Source: Alloprevotella sp. OH1205_COT-284
GTDB taxonomy: Bacteria; Bacteroidota; Bacteroidia; Bacteroidales; Bacteroidaceae
Length of the DNA stretch: 64,000 bases
NCBI RefSeq assembly: GCF_003859795.1
Contig: NZ_RQYI01000008.1
Span: 16,180 to 80,179, forward strand
Direction of reading: 5' to 3'
Shown one piece after another: positions 56,680-64,000 of this stretch. Positions within the stretch are counted from its first letter, which is position 1. Each line of letters begins with the position of its first letter. The notes beneath the pieces were generated by a model. That model did not search any database, had not been told where the DNA came from, and saw only the letters and a list, made by a program, of their open reading frames with translations. The position numbers and the translations under genes are program-made.

Positions 56680-58320
56680 TTATTTCATCGGGCAGGTCGG
56701 TTGGATTTGTTGAAAGAAATCGTTCCCTTTGTTGTCCACGAGGATAAAGGCAGGGAAGTTTTCCACTTCGATTTTCCAAATCGCCTCCATGCCGAGTTCG
56801 GGATATTCCACGCACTCTATGCCCTTGATGTTGTTTTGCGCCAAGATGGCGGCAGGGCCTCCGATGGAGCCGAGATAGAAGCCGCCGTATTTTCGGCAGG
56901 CATCCGTCACCTGCTGCGAGCGGTTGCCTTTCGCCAGCATGATCATCGCTCCGCCTTTCGATTGAAAATAGTCCACATAGCTGTCCATGCGTCCTGCCGT
57001 GGTCGGTCCCATTGATCCGCAGGCCATTCCGGCCGGTGTTTTTGCGGGGCCGGCGTAGTAGATCGGGTGATTTTTCAGATATTCGGGCATCGGCTCTCCG
57101 GCATCCAGCCGCTCTTTGATTTTGGCGTGTGCAATGTCGCGTCCCACGATGATGGTTCCGTTTAGCGAGAGGCGTGTCGCCACGGGATATTTGTCGAGTT
57201 CTTTGAGAATTTCGGGCATCGGTCGGTTGAGGTCGATTTGCACGGCGTCGCCCTCTCCGGCTTGTCGGAGATGTTCGGGTATGAGCGACGTGGGGTTGTC
57301 GTCCATTTTTTCGATCCAGATGCCGTCTTTGTTGATTTTGCACTTGATGTTGCGGTCGGCCGAGCAGCTCACGCCCAATCCCACGGGGCACGATGCGCCG
57401 TGGCGCGGCAGACGGACAACGCGGATGTCGTGGGCGAAATACTTTCCGCCAAACTGCGCTCCCAGTCCGATTTTGTAGCACTCTTGCAGCAACTGCTCTT
57501 CCAGTTCCACGTCGCGGAAAGCACGTCCCGTTTCGTCGCCCGTTGTCGGGAGTTCGTCGTAGTAGTGTGTTGAGGCGAGTTTCACGGTGAGGAGGTTCTT
57601 CTCCGCACTCGTTCCGCCGATCACGATGGCGATGTGATAGGGCGGACAGGCCGCCGTGCCGAGTGTTTTCATTTTTCCCACGAGGAAAGGCACGAGCGTT
57701 GCCGGGTTGAGAATGGCTTTCGTTTCTTGGTAGAGATACGTCTTATTGGCCGATCCTCCGCCTTTTGTCACGCAGAGAAAGCGGTATTCGTCGCCGTGTG
57801 TGGCTTCGATGTCGATTTGCGCCGGTAGGTTGCATCGGGTGTTCACCTCGTCATACATGTTGAGCGGTGCGTTTTGTGAATAGCGCAAGTTCTCTTCCGT
57901 ATAGGTTTTGTAGACGCCGAGCGCAATGGCCTCTTCGTCTTCAAATCCCGTCCACACGCGTTGTCCTTTTTCGGCGTGTACGATGGCCGTTCCCGTGTCT
58001 TGGCAGATGGGCAGTTGTCCTTTGGCCGACACCTCGGCGTTGCGCAAGAAGGTCAGCGCCACATATCGGTCGTTGTCGGAGGCTTCGGGGTCGCTGAGGA
58101 TTTTGGCCACCTGTTCGTTGTGGCTGCGTCGCAGCAGAAACGACACGTCGCGAAAGGCCTGGTTGATCATCTTCGTGATGCCCTCCGCTTCGATTTTGAG
58201 AATGGGTTGTCCCTCAAACTCGCTCACGCTGACATAGTCTTTCGTGAGGAGGTAATACTCGGTTTTGTCTTCTCCGAGTTGAAACATGGGAGCATACTTA
58301 AATTCGGGAATTTGTGCCAT
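56680..58320 (-). CDS. fumarate hydratase, class I ([4Fe-4S])
   Basis: 546 residues. The cluster cysteines C106 (PICQDTGT), C225 (ACPPYH) and C319 (SCSADR) match the positions of E. coli FumA C105, C224, C318. It converts malate to fumarate reversibly and is oxygen sensitive, fitting an anaerobe that makes succinate. The C-terminal TtdB-like domain ([24 protein letters not shown]) is present in the same chain. A weak hairpin (56622-56654) follows the stop. Confidence 0.96.
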   Translation of the reverse strand: MAQIPEFKYAPMFQLGEDKTEYYLLTKDYVSVSEFEGQPILKIEAEGITKMINQAFRDVSFLLRRSHNEQVAKILSDPEASDNDRYVALTFLRNAEVSAKGQLPICQDTGTAIVHAEKGQRVWTGFEDEEAIALGVYKTYTEENLRYSQNAPLNMYDEVNTRCNLPAQIDIEATHGDEYRFLCVTKGGGSANKTYLYQETKAILNPATLVPFLVGKMKTLGTAACPPYHIAIVIGGTSAEKNLLTVKLASTHYYDELPTTGDETGRAFRDVELEEQLLQECYKIGLGAQFGGKYFAHDIRVVRLPRHGASCPVGLGVSCSADRNIKCKINKDGIWIEKMDDNPTSLIPEHLRQAGEGDAVQIDLNRPMPEILKELDKYPVATRLSLNGTIIVGRDIAHAKIKERLDAGEPMPEYLKNHPIYYAGPAKTPAGMACGSMGPTTAGRMDSYVDYFQSKGGAMIMLAKGNRSQQVTDACRKYGGFYLGSIGGPAAILAQNNIKGIECVEYPELGMEAIWKIEVENFPAFILVDNKGNDFFQQIQPTCPMK

Positions 58321-58395
58321 ATTGTTTTCAGATTGTTATATGTATGTCGAAATATGTCGTCGGTTGTTCGTGGCGGTTGCGCCGGTGGTGTTGCT

Positions 58396-59490
58396 TTATT
58401 CTTGTGCGGTTTTGTAGTGCAATGTCCGTTTCACCCACGCTTTCACGGGTTTTCCGCCTTTGGTGGCCGGTCGAAACGTTTGTTTTCTGATCAGTCCTCT
58501 TGCCGCCCCCATGGCTTCGGGGTCTTTGCAGTCGGTCACTTGAATGGCGGTCGGTGTGCCGTCGGCATTGACAAGGAATCTCACCGTGAGCGAATGCTCG
58601 GTTGCCGGTTTTCCGTCGGTGGCGTAGGGTTCGAATCGAAGGGGTGCCGTTGCTGCCGCTTGTCCGTCGAGGGTGGGCGGCGTGTCGTAGTTTTCGGCCA
58701 CCGCGCCGTAGAGTTGCGAAAGGTCTTCCGCCCGTTCGAGCAGCGATGCCCACTTTGCACCTTTCGCCGGCTGTGTGGCGGCGTTGGCTTTTTTTACTAA
58801 TTCGTCCACGTATTTGCGTTCCTCCGGAACGTAATACACCTCTCCCAGTGCCGTTTCATAAAATCCTTCGAGGAAGTCGGGTGTTTCCGCACCCAGATCG
58901 CCCACCATTTTTCCCACAAACATATCGCCGTTCGGATACACATGTGCGGAGATGCCGAGCGTGTCGATCACGTTTTTTGTCTGCACGATTCTTCCTCCCT
59001 GTCCGCCCCGGCGTTTCACGTCGCGCTGCGTGGCACAGCCCATGTAGCACAAGCGGCCTTTCACCACTTTCACCACGCGGTTCACCGCCGCCGTGTCAAA
59101 AGGCGTCACCGTGCCGTCGGGCGCAATGCGGATGCCGTCGATCGGTTTCACCCCTCTTTTCCAGTCGCCGGCCACGTAGCCCACCACCACCGTGCCGTCT
59201 TTCTCCACATAGCGTGAGAGGTGGAGCGAGTCGAAGTGCATGCCCACCTCCGGGTCAAACACGTTGTCGCCTTGCGGATATTCATGTTCGTTGCCCAGCA
59301 TTCGGCCTTCAAATCGGGCAATGTCGCCCTCGGCAATGTCAAACACGACGTAGTTTCGGGGCAACTCCTTTCGGGGAGCAATGCGATAGGTGTATGCCCC
59401 GTTCGTTCGGGGCTTGTCGTTGCTCTCGCAAGCGGCAAAGGCAGTCGCGAGTGTTGCGACCAAAAAGCACACAAAAATGTTTTTTGTCAT
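58396..59490 (-). CDS. lipoprotein with TonB-like C-terminal domain
   Basis: 364 residues. Lipoprotein signal (lipobox FAAC, lipidation Cys21), a MORN/WG-like or unassigned middle with short repeats such as DGTVVVGYVAGDWKRG, then a C-terminal domain (about 295-360) 'HSLTVRFLVNADGTPTAIQV...KQTFRPATKGGKPVKAW' that matches the fold of TonB C-termini. Lipid anchoring means it is not a canonical energy transducer. A consensus -7 box (59544-59551) supports the start. Confidence 0.85.
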   Translation of the reverse strand: MTKNIFVCFLVATLATAFAACESNDKPRTNGAYTYRIAPRKELPRNYVVFDIAEGDIARFEGRMLGNEHEYPQGDNVFDPEVGMHFDSLHLSRYVEKDGTVVVGYVAGDWKRGVKPIDGIRIAPDGTVTPFDTAAVNRVVKVVKGRLCYMGCATQRDVKRRGGQGGRIVQTKNVIDTLGISAHVYPNGDMFVGKMVGDLGAETPDFLEGFYETALGEVYYVPEERKYVDELVKKANAATQPAKGAKWASLLERAEDLSQLYGAVAENYDTPPTLDGQAAATAPLRFEPYATDGKPATEHSLTVRFLVNADGTPTAIQVTDCKDPEAMGAARGLIRKQTFRPATKGGKPVKAWVKRTLHYKTAQE

Positions 59491-59543
59491 ATCGTTCTTT
59501 TGTTCTTCGGCGTGAGGGCGAGCCGACCGCCTCATTTTGAGCA

Positions 59544-59551
59544 CAAAGGTA
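59544..59551 (-). promoter_or_regulatory. -7 promoter box of the TonB-domain lipoprotein gene
   Basis: The minus strand reads TACCTTTG, 53 bases before the ATG at 59490. Confidence 0.65.
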
Positions 59552-59638
59552 AGTAATTCATGGCAAACGCCCACCTTTTTTCGACTAAAAAACAAGAAAC
59601 GCTCCACATTCCGCCCCTTGCCCTCCCGCCCCGCCCTG

Positions 59639-60970
59639 TCAGTCCTTCTCTTTCTCCACCACCCGATAGCAGTTGCCGCGGTGTTGATGCACGGTCCGCA
59701 ACCCCATGCTGCGCAGCGTTCTGCCAAATCGGGACGCATTCATGCCGCGCAGTGCGGCGGGATAGGCGCGTTGCAGTTTCACGAAAATCTCCGTCGCCGT
59801 GAGCAGCCTCACTCGTTCGCCCGATTGGGGCAGCCGGAAATGTTCCCAAAACACTTCTGTCGCCGGCGACGGCACGCGAAACTTTGCGTTGTGCATCTGC
59901 AATCTCGTTTCCTGTTCATGCGTCAGATAGGTCGGCTCTCCCCGCACCACCTCGTCGCGAAGTTGTGCAAAGAGTTGCGCGTGGTCAATGGGCGTGCAAT
60001 CGACGGGCTTCGAGATCTCGATGCAGAGAAAGCGGCGCGATCCCGTCAGGTCGGTCAGCAATTCGCGCTCGTTGCTCGTTGCAATAAACGATGCCGTTCG
60101 CGAAAGCGAGAGCAACTGTTGCCGGTAGGCACGGCGGCGACAGATGCGCGAGAGTTGCAGCAGGTTTTTGAGCGTGGCGTTTTGCCGTGGGGTATAGCGG
60201 TCGAACTCGTCGAGGTTGATCAGTCCGAGTTTGGCCAGTTGCAGTTCCACGTTCCCTACGGCCGTGAGGTTGGGGTGGTCGGTGTAGTAGTCGGCCAGTT
60301 CGGGCGGCATGAGCATTCGGCAGAAAGTGCTTTTGCGCATGCCCTGTTCGCGGCTCACCAGCAGCGGCACGAGCGCATTGGCCGCCACGAGCTGCCGACC
60401 CATCCACTGCGCGGCCATGGCGCGCAACCACACGCCGAAACCCTCGCGCCAAACGCCTCCGCGGGCAATGCGGAGCGACAGCTCCTCCACCCGATCCCGG
60501 CCGTCCCATTCGGGCAGCCGCTCCATGTAGTCGGTCAGCGGATGATAGGCCGGCAACCGGTCGGAGTGCAGCAGCCGCTCCATGTCCATGCTCCACACCC
60601 CGATCCCCTTGTCCACCGCTTCTATCGTGAGCGAGTTGAAGTTTCGTCGGTCTATGCTCTCAAACGGTTCGTCGCTTCCTGCGCGGCGAAATTCCGGAGA
60701 TTCGGTGAGGAGATTGAAGCGCAGTTCGTAGTGCTTTTCGAGATGTCTGAGCAGCCGTCCGTGCAGATCGGTGTGCTTTTGAGGGCGAGCGGCCGCCGTC
60801 CCGTTTTCCGAAGGCTGTTCGCCCGTCTGCCCGCTCTTTTCAAGGCTTTTTTCGTTCTTTTCCGCGCCGTTTTTTTCAATCGAAAACGACAAAAGCCTTT
60901 GCAAACGCATGCCCATATCCGGCAACCATGCCATGAGTCGAAACACACAAAAATAAAGTAGTCGATACAT
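59639..60970 (-). CDS. DUF3874/VirE-like P-loop protein
   Basis: 443 residues from ATG 60970; a longer frame to 61147 has another ATG at 61057. The region around 'LLRHLEKHYELRFNLLTE' and 'HPLTDYMERLPEWDGRDRVEEL' (about 140-165) is the hallmark of the Bacteroidetes VirE/DUF3874 family of primase-helicase-like proteins linked to mobile elements. A Walker-A-like EQGMRKST (208-215) and a Walker-B-like LINLDEFD follow. Its usual role is replication of, or response to, mobile DNA; here it stands alone, without its common partner genes. Confidence 0.82.
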   Translation of the reverse strand: MYRLLYFCVFRLMAWLPDMGMRLQRLLSFSIEKNGAEKNEKSLEKSGQTGEQPSENGTAAARPQKHTDLHGRLLRHLEKHYELRFNLLTESPEFRRAGSDEPFESIDRRNFNSLTIEAVDKGIGVWSMDMERLLHSDRLPAYHPLTDYMERLPEWDGRDRVEELSLRIARGGVWREGFGVWLRAMAAQWMGRQLVAANALVPLLVSREQGMRKSTFCRMLMPPELADYYTDHPNLTAVGNVELQLAKLGLINLDEFDRYTPRQNATLKNLLQLSRICRRRAYRQQLLSLSRTASFIATSNERELLTDLTGSRRFLCIEISKPVDCTPIDHAQLFAQLRDEVVRGEPTYLTHEQETRLQMHNAKFRVPSPATEVFWEHFRLPQSGERVRLLTATEIFVKLQRAYPAALRGMNASRFGRTLRSMGLRTVHQHRGNCYRVVEKEKD

Positions 60971-61620
60971 CGGTAAGTGTTGAAAAGTTAAACAATAGTT
61001 TTTCGTAGGTCGTCGATTGCTTTTTGAGGCATCATCTTTGCTATTCTTTTCCGCCATGCTGCCGTTGGCTGTCGGTCGTGCCGCCGCCACACTCCTTCTG
61101 CCTGCCGACGAAAAACAAAAGCAAATCCAATATCCGTGTCTTCTCAATGTCTACATGAAAACAAGCAATTAAAACCGTAAACTCAATATCGGCTCCGCTC
61201 CCTTTCGTGTATCGGAAGCGGTGCCTCTGTCTATATAGGTAAAATTTTACCCTCAAATCGGACAGCTGATCCTTGTTTTTATGATAAAATAATGTTTTTT
61301 ATCAATCAACTCCCTGCCTCGCTCCTTCTTCAAGTCGTTGTCAAAATGAAAGCCGCCCTTTTCCCCTCCGCATTCGGAAACCTTTGCAAACCTCTCAAAA
61401 CAAACCGGTTGAAAGATGTCGTTATCTGATCGTCCAATGCGATGTTTGGCTGAATGTGCAGCGTTGCGGCGGTTTTATCCGAACCATATTCCCGAAAATA
61501 AGCAGTTCGATTTGTTTGCCCCGATTTTCCTCTCGCAAAATCCCCGGTTCGTCGGTGTCATATATCTTTACCCTGCACCGCCTCGGTTTTGTTTTCCTCT
61601 CGGTTCGGCTCTCCTCCCTA
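60971..61620. other. intergenic upstream of the DUF3874 gene
   Basis: Holds a perfect 14-bp palindrome GGTAAAATTTTACC (61238-61251) that could be an operator. A 70-codon plus-strand frame (61416-61628) starts about 30 bases after a CCTTTGC-type box, but its protein has no recognisable feature and runs into repeat copy 4, so I do not call it. Confidence 0.45.
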
Positions 61621-62112
61621 AGAGGTAGACAAATCTACTCGGCACTTCGTCGCGCCGCCCTCCCATGTAGTGACGCCTCGACGCGCCGCCGTTTTTCAGA
61701 AAAAGAAACCGCCTTCGCGCACGCGCGCATACCCTTGTCATTACATTTTGCTTTCACTGCCTTCGCATTTGTTTGCAAAATGCTGAATTTCATCTGCTTA
61801 TGAGCGAAGGCAAGTGAAGGCAAAACAAAAGCCGGGACTGCAACCCCTTGAAAGTCTTCGGTTTATGACGATTTTTTGCTTTCACCACCTCGAAAATGGC
61901 CTTTCAAACCGCCGTTGTGGCGGAGGCAGGTGAAAGGAACGGGGTGTTTTGCCTTCACCGTTAAGTCTTGATTTCCAGTGTGCTGTGATTTTCGATTTTG
62001 CTTTGCCTTCACTTGCCTTCGCAAGGAATATGCAGAAAATCAATGGGATAGGTGGTTTTGCGAAGGCAAAACGGCAAAAACAAAAAAACGGGGTGGAAAA
62101 TGCCTTTCTGCC
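61621..62112 (+). repeat. dispersed ~490-bp repeat, copy 4
   Basis: Nearly identical to copy 1 (8752-9245) in order and sequence. It contains GTAGA-CAAA-TCTAC, the CCTCCCATGTAGTGACG block, the alternating CG tract (61716-61728) and the same series of inverted TTGCCTTCRC units to TGCCTTTCTGCC (62101-62112). It ends the gap next to the DUF3874 gene. No ORF is convincing. Confidence 0.9.
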
Positions 62113-62360
62113 CCCTCTTTTTCACCATGATGACAGATGACAGAAAAGATACGGCCCAACCGGCAAGCCTTCGGCGTTCCTCTTCAAGTGGGCAGAAGAG
62201 CAAAACTTTCCGTCCGCCCTTGTTGTTGTCCTGTTGTGGGGTGTTGAAACGGCGTTGCCGCTTCCGGCTGTGTATATATCGTCTTGCGCGGCCTCAAATC
62301 GGTCTATCGGCTTCTTCCTTCAAGTTTGTCGGACGGCGTAAAAAAAACTTTTTAATATTC

Positions 62361-62391
62361 ATTGTGGTTAATTGCGAAATAGTTATATTTG
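62361..62391 (+). promoter_or_regulatory. promoter of the small membrane protein gene
   Basis: ATTG (62361-62364), 19 bases, TATATTTG (62384-62391); leader of about 150 bases. Confidence 0.7.
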
Positions 62392-62543
62392 CACCTATTG
62401 ATCGTGCGAATGTGTGCCCCCCTCTTTTTTCGCACTCTTTGCCGCCGTTGCAACAAACGATCGGTGGGGATGACTTTCGGAGGGGGAAGGCTGTTCGTCG
62501 TGGCTTATCGAAAAATAGTAGTATTCAACAACTAATACCTGCA

Positions 62544-62924
62544 ATGATGATAGACAAATATCTCGTTCAAACTTGGGGCAATAAAATGTTTGAAAAAGAA
62601 ATTGCCAAAATCGTTTCTCGACATGCAACTCTTGCGGCCTTTGTCGCCTTTCTTCCGATGTTGGGCTTTGAATTGCTGCTTTATATCGGGGTGCTTTGGC
62701 ACATGTATTCTGCCCTGTGTAAAAAAGCCGATACTCAACTTCATTTTGGAAATATCATAGTTGGCTTTGTGGTGAATATCGTCGTAGCCATCATTGTTGA
62801 TCTTGCTTTTTCATTCATTCCCATATTCGGATGGCTGACTTCCGGAGCCATTATTTATATTCAGTTTTATCTCTCCGGAAAAGGATATATCGAAACATTG
62901 AGGTCTGAATCGACATCGGCATAA
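62544..62924 (+). CDS. small three-span membrane protein, unknown
   Basis: 126 residues from ATG 62544 (MMIDKYLVQTWG); the frame is open far upstream but that part runs through repeat copy 4 and before the promoter. Helices near 29-52, 69-92 and 94-112, with a cytoplasmic basic N-terminus. The pattern HATLAAFVAFLPMLGFELLLY is like DUF697/YcjF-type proteins, but this is only a resemblance. It is a single-gene unit with promoter and terminator. Confidence 0.72.
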   Translation: MMIDKYLVQTWGNKMFEKEIAKIVSRHATLAAFVAFLPMLGFELLLYIGVLWHMYSALCKKADTQLHFGNIIVGFVVNIVVAIIVDLAFSFIPIFGWLTSGAIIYIQFYLSGKGYIETLRSESTSA

Positions 62925-62953
62925 ATCAAGTGTTTTCCCTATTTTCTTTTCGT

Positions 62954-63001
62954 ACTCCCCTTTTTTGTTTCGATGATCGCAACAAGAGAGGGGGAGTTTT
63001 T
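62954..63001 (+). terminator. terminator of the small membrane protein gene
   Basis: ACTCCCC (62954-62960) pairs with GGGGAGT (62991-62997), with inner TTGTT/AACAA, followed by TTTTT. Confidence 0.8.
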
Positions 63002-63141
63002 GAAGGAAATTGAGAAGCGTTTTGATAAACTCGCGATAAAATATTACTTGTATGTTCGTTTTTAGTGCTCAATATTGTCATAATTGGAATTAAAGTGGTA
63101 TCTTCGCATCAACAAGTATTATATTTATACTTCTGTAAATA

Positions 63142-64000
63142 TCATGAGCAAGCTTTTTGAAGACATATTAAGCTTTCTCTCTTCTGCAACTTCAGAGCAA
63201 TTGGAAGAAAATCTGACACAATAATCCCCGGAGAACGGTATAAATTGTAGGCAATAGCCTCCAAAGTGTGTTGCATATGCATCTTGCTCAAATCTACATA
63301 ATGGGCAGTTCCGCCACTAAACCAACGCTTGATAAAGCCAAAAGTACGTTCGACTACATAACGAGAACTGCTGATCAGACGATTAAGGGTTTTCTCGGGG
63401 AATTCAAAGGTTTATCCTTTTGGGCACGATGCATAAGCCCCGATCTGAGTTTTCGCCCCTTCAAATAAGCCTCATTCTCTGCCGAACGATAACCTTTATC
63501 TGTCAATACAAGCGTATCTTGCGGTAAATCGAGCTTATCCAAAGAGCTGTTCAAATTCTTGATGTCGCTTTGGTTGGCCGGTGTGGTGACTTCGGCCAAA
63601 ATCAAACCGTTTTCATCCGTGGCCGTATGACGTTTGCAGCCGTAATGAGATTGTCCGCCTTTCTTCAACCAACGCGCCTCCCCATCGACGTTCGAATGTG
63701 TACATTCTTCAAAATGGGCGGCCTCAGCCTCTTTATAGCCCACCTCTTCATTGCGGTCATCCACCATCGTATGGCTCTTGCGACCACGAGGGCGACGAGG
63801 GCTGTCGGTCACACTCGCATCAACAATACCCCCTCGACTTGATTATCACCCCTGCTGCCTCCAATTGACGATTGACTTCAAACAAGAGTTGATCATTAAG
63901 ACCACCCGAAACCAAGGCATTGCGGAAGCGGCATATCGTGGTGCTGTCGGGAACGCTGTCCTCCAAAGACAATCCCAAAAACCGCATGAAAGAAAGGCGG
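63142..64000 (-). pseudogene. decayed IS5-family transposase, cut by the window edge
   Basis: Minus-strand frames together read as an IS5/IS1126-like DDE transposase: 'SFMRFLGLSLEDSVPDSTTICRFRNALV', then 'VDASVTDSPRRPRGRKSHTMVDD' (first Asp), 'LVLTDKGYRSAENEAYL' (second Asp), and 'SRYVVERTFGFIKRWFSGG' (Glu). The three pieces are in different frames: a stop at 63820-63822 follows a C5 run (63829-63833) that suggests an inserted base, and a T4 run (63390-63393) lacks one base. The gene continues past base 64000. It is not expected to make active transposase. The IS end is probably near 63220. Confidence 0.88.
63144..63224 (+). CDS. 26-codon ORF at the IS boundary, possible truncated host gene
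   Basis: MSKLFEDILSFLSSATSEQL continues six more residues to TAA 63222-63224. A promoter-like ATTG-N21-TATCTTCG lies at 63074-63106. It ends where the IS-related sequence begins and is antisense to the decayed 3' end of the transposase, so it may be the start of a gene interrupted by the IS or a chance ORF. Confidence 0.25.
   Translation: MSKLFEDILSFLSSATSEQLEENLTQ

Noticed and set aside
61384..61803. 139-codon plus-strand frame crossing into repeat copy 4
   Set aside because: Half of it lies in the repeat, whose other copies do not keep the frame.

Overview
The window comes from a member of the Bacteroidales, most likely Prevotellaceae-like. The evidence is: promoters of the TTTG-N19/20-TAnnTTTG type in front of many genes, almost no Shine-Dalgarno sites, lipoprotein genes with an LSAC-like lipobox, surface proteins ending in Por (type IX) secretion-like C-termini, a BspA-type leucine-rich repeat protein, a DUF3874/VirE-like gene, and the order tRNA-Tyr/Gly/Thr, tuf, tRNA-Trp, secE, nusG, rplKAJL, rpoBC. 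The genus is inference.

Layout. 0-4.3 kb: a plus-strand run of exported proteins (5'-truncated gene, DUF4856-like lipoprotein, fibronectin-III protein, lipoprotein, BspA-like LRR protein). 4.5-8.4 kb: minus-strand tRNA-Leu, a cysteine-pair lipoprotein, an SRPBCC protein, pyrE, and a zinc/cadmium-type P-type ATPase that seems to have lost its nucleotide-binding domain. 9.9-23.3 kb: the translation/transcription core (tRNAs, tuf, secE, nusG, ribosomal proteins, rpoB, rpoC). 23.4-34.6 kb: a methyltransferase, the hibernation factor, mtaB with a glycosyltransferase and an RsmI-like methylase, groESL, a tyrosine recombinase with rpsU, and an NlpC/P60 hydrolase. 34.7-44.1 kb, minus strand: a sulfatase, glmM, and a tightly coupled four-gene envelope operon (LtaS/OpgB-like transferase, purple-acid-phosphatase-like protein, glycosyltransferase, glycosyltransferase-LPS kinase fusion). 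44.4-53.6 kb, plus strand: CotH protein, a 2x[4Fe-4S] ferredoxin with a structured leader, a 41-codon ORF behind a long structured leader, a membrane protein/DUF2752 pair, a large secreted protein, a 55-codon ORF and a secreted NUC1 nuclease. 53.6-61 kb: gdhA, mdh, class I fumarase, a lipoprotein with a TonB-like C-terminus, and a lone DUF3874/VirE-like gene. The right end carries a small membrane protein and a decayed IS5-type transposase cut by the window edge.

The least explained content is non-coding. A dispersed repeat of about 490 bp occurs four times (8.75, 38.0, 47.7 and 61.6 kb; two in each orientation). It is built of alternating inverted copies of a tandem TTGCCTTCRC decamer and an alternating CG tract. 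A separate array of TGTAGACA sites lies at 25.3-25.6 kb. With the 41-codon transcription unit at 48.4-49.0 kb, these are the best candidates for something undescribed.
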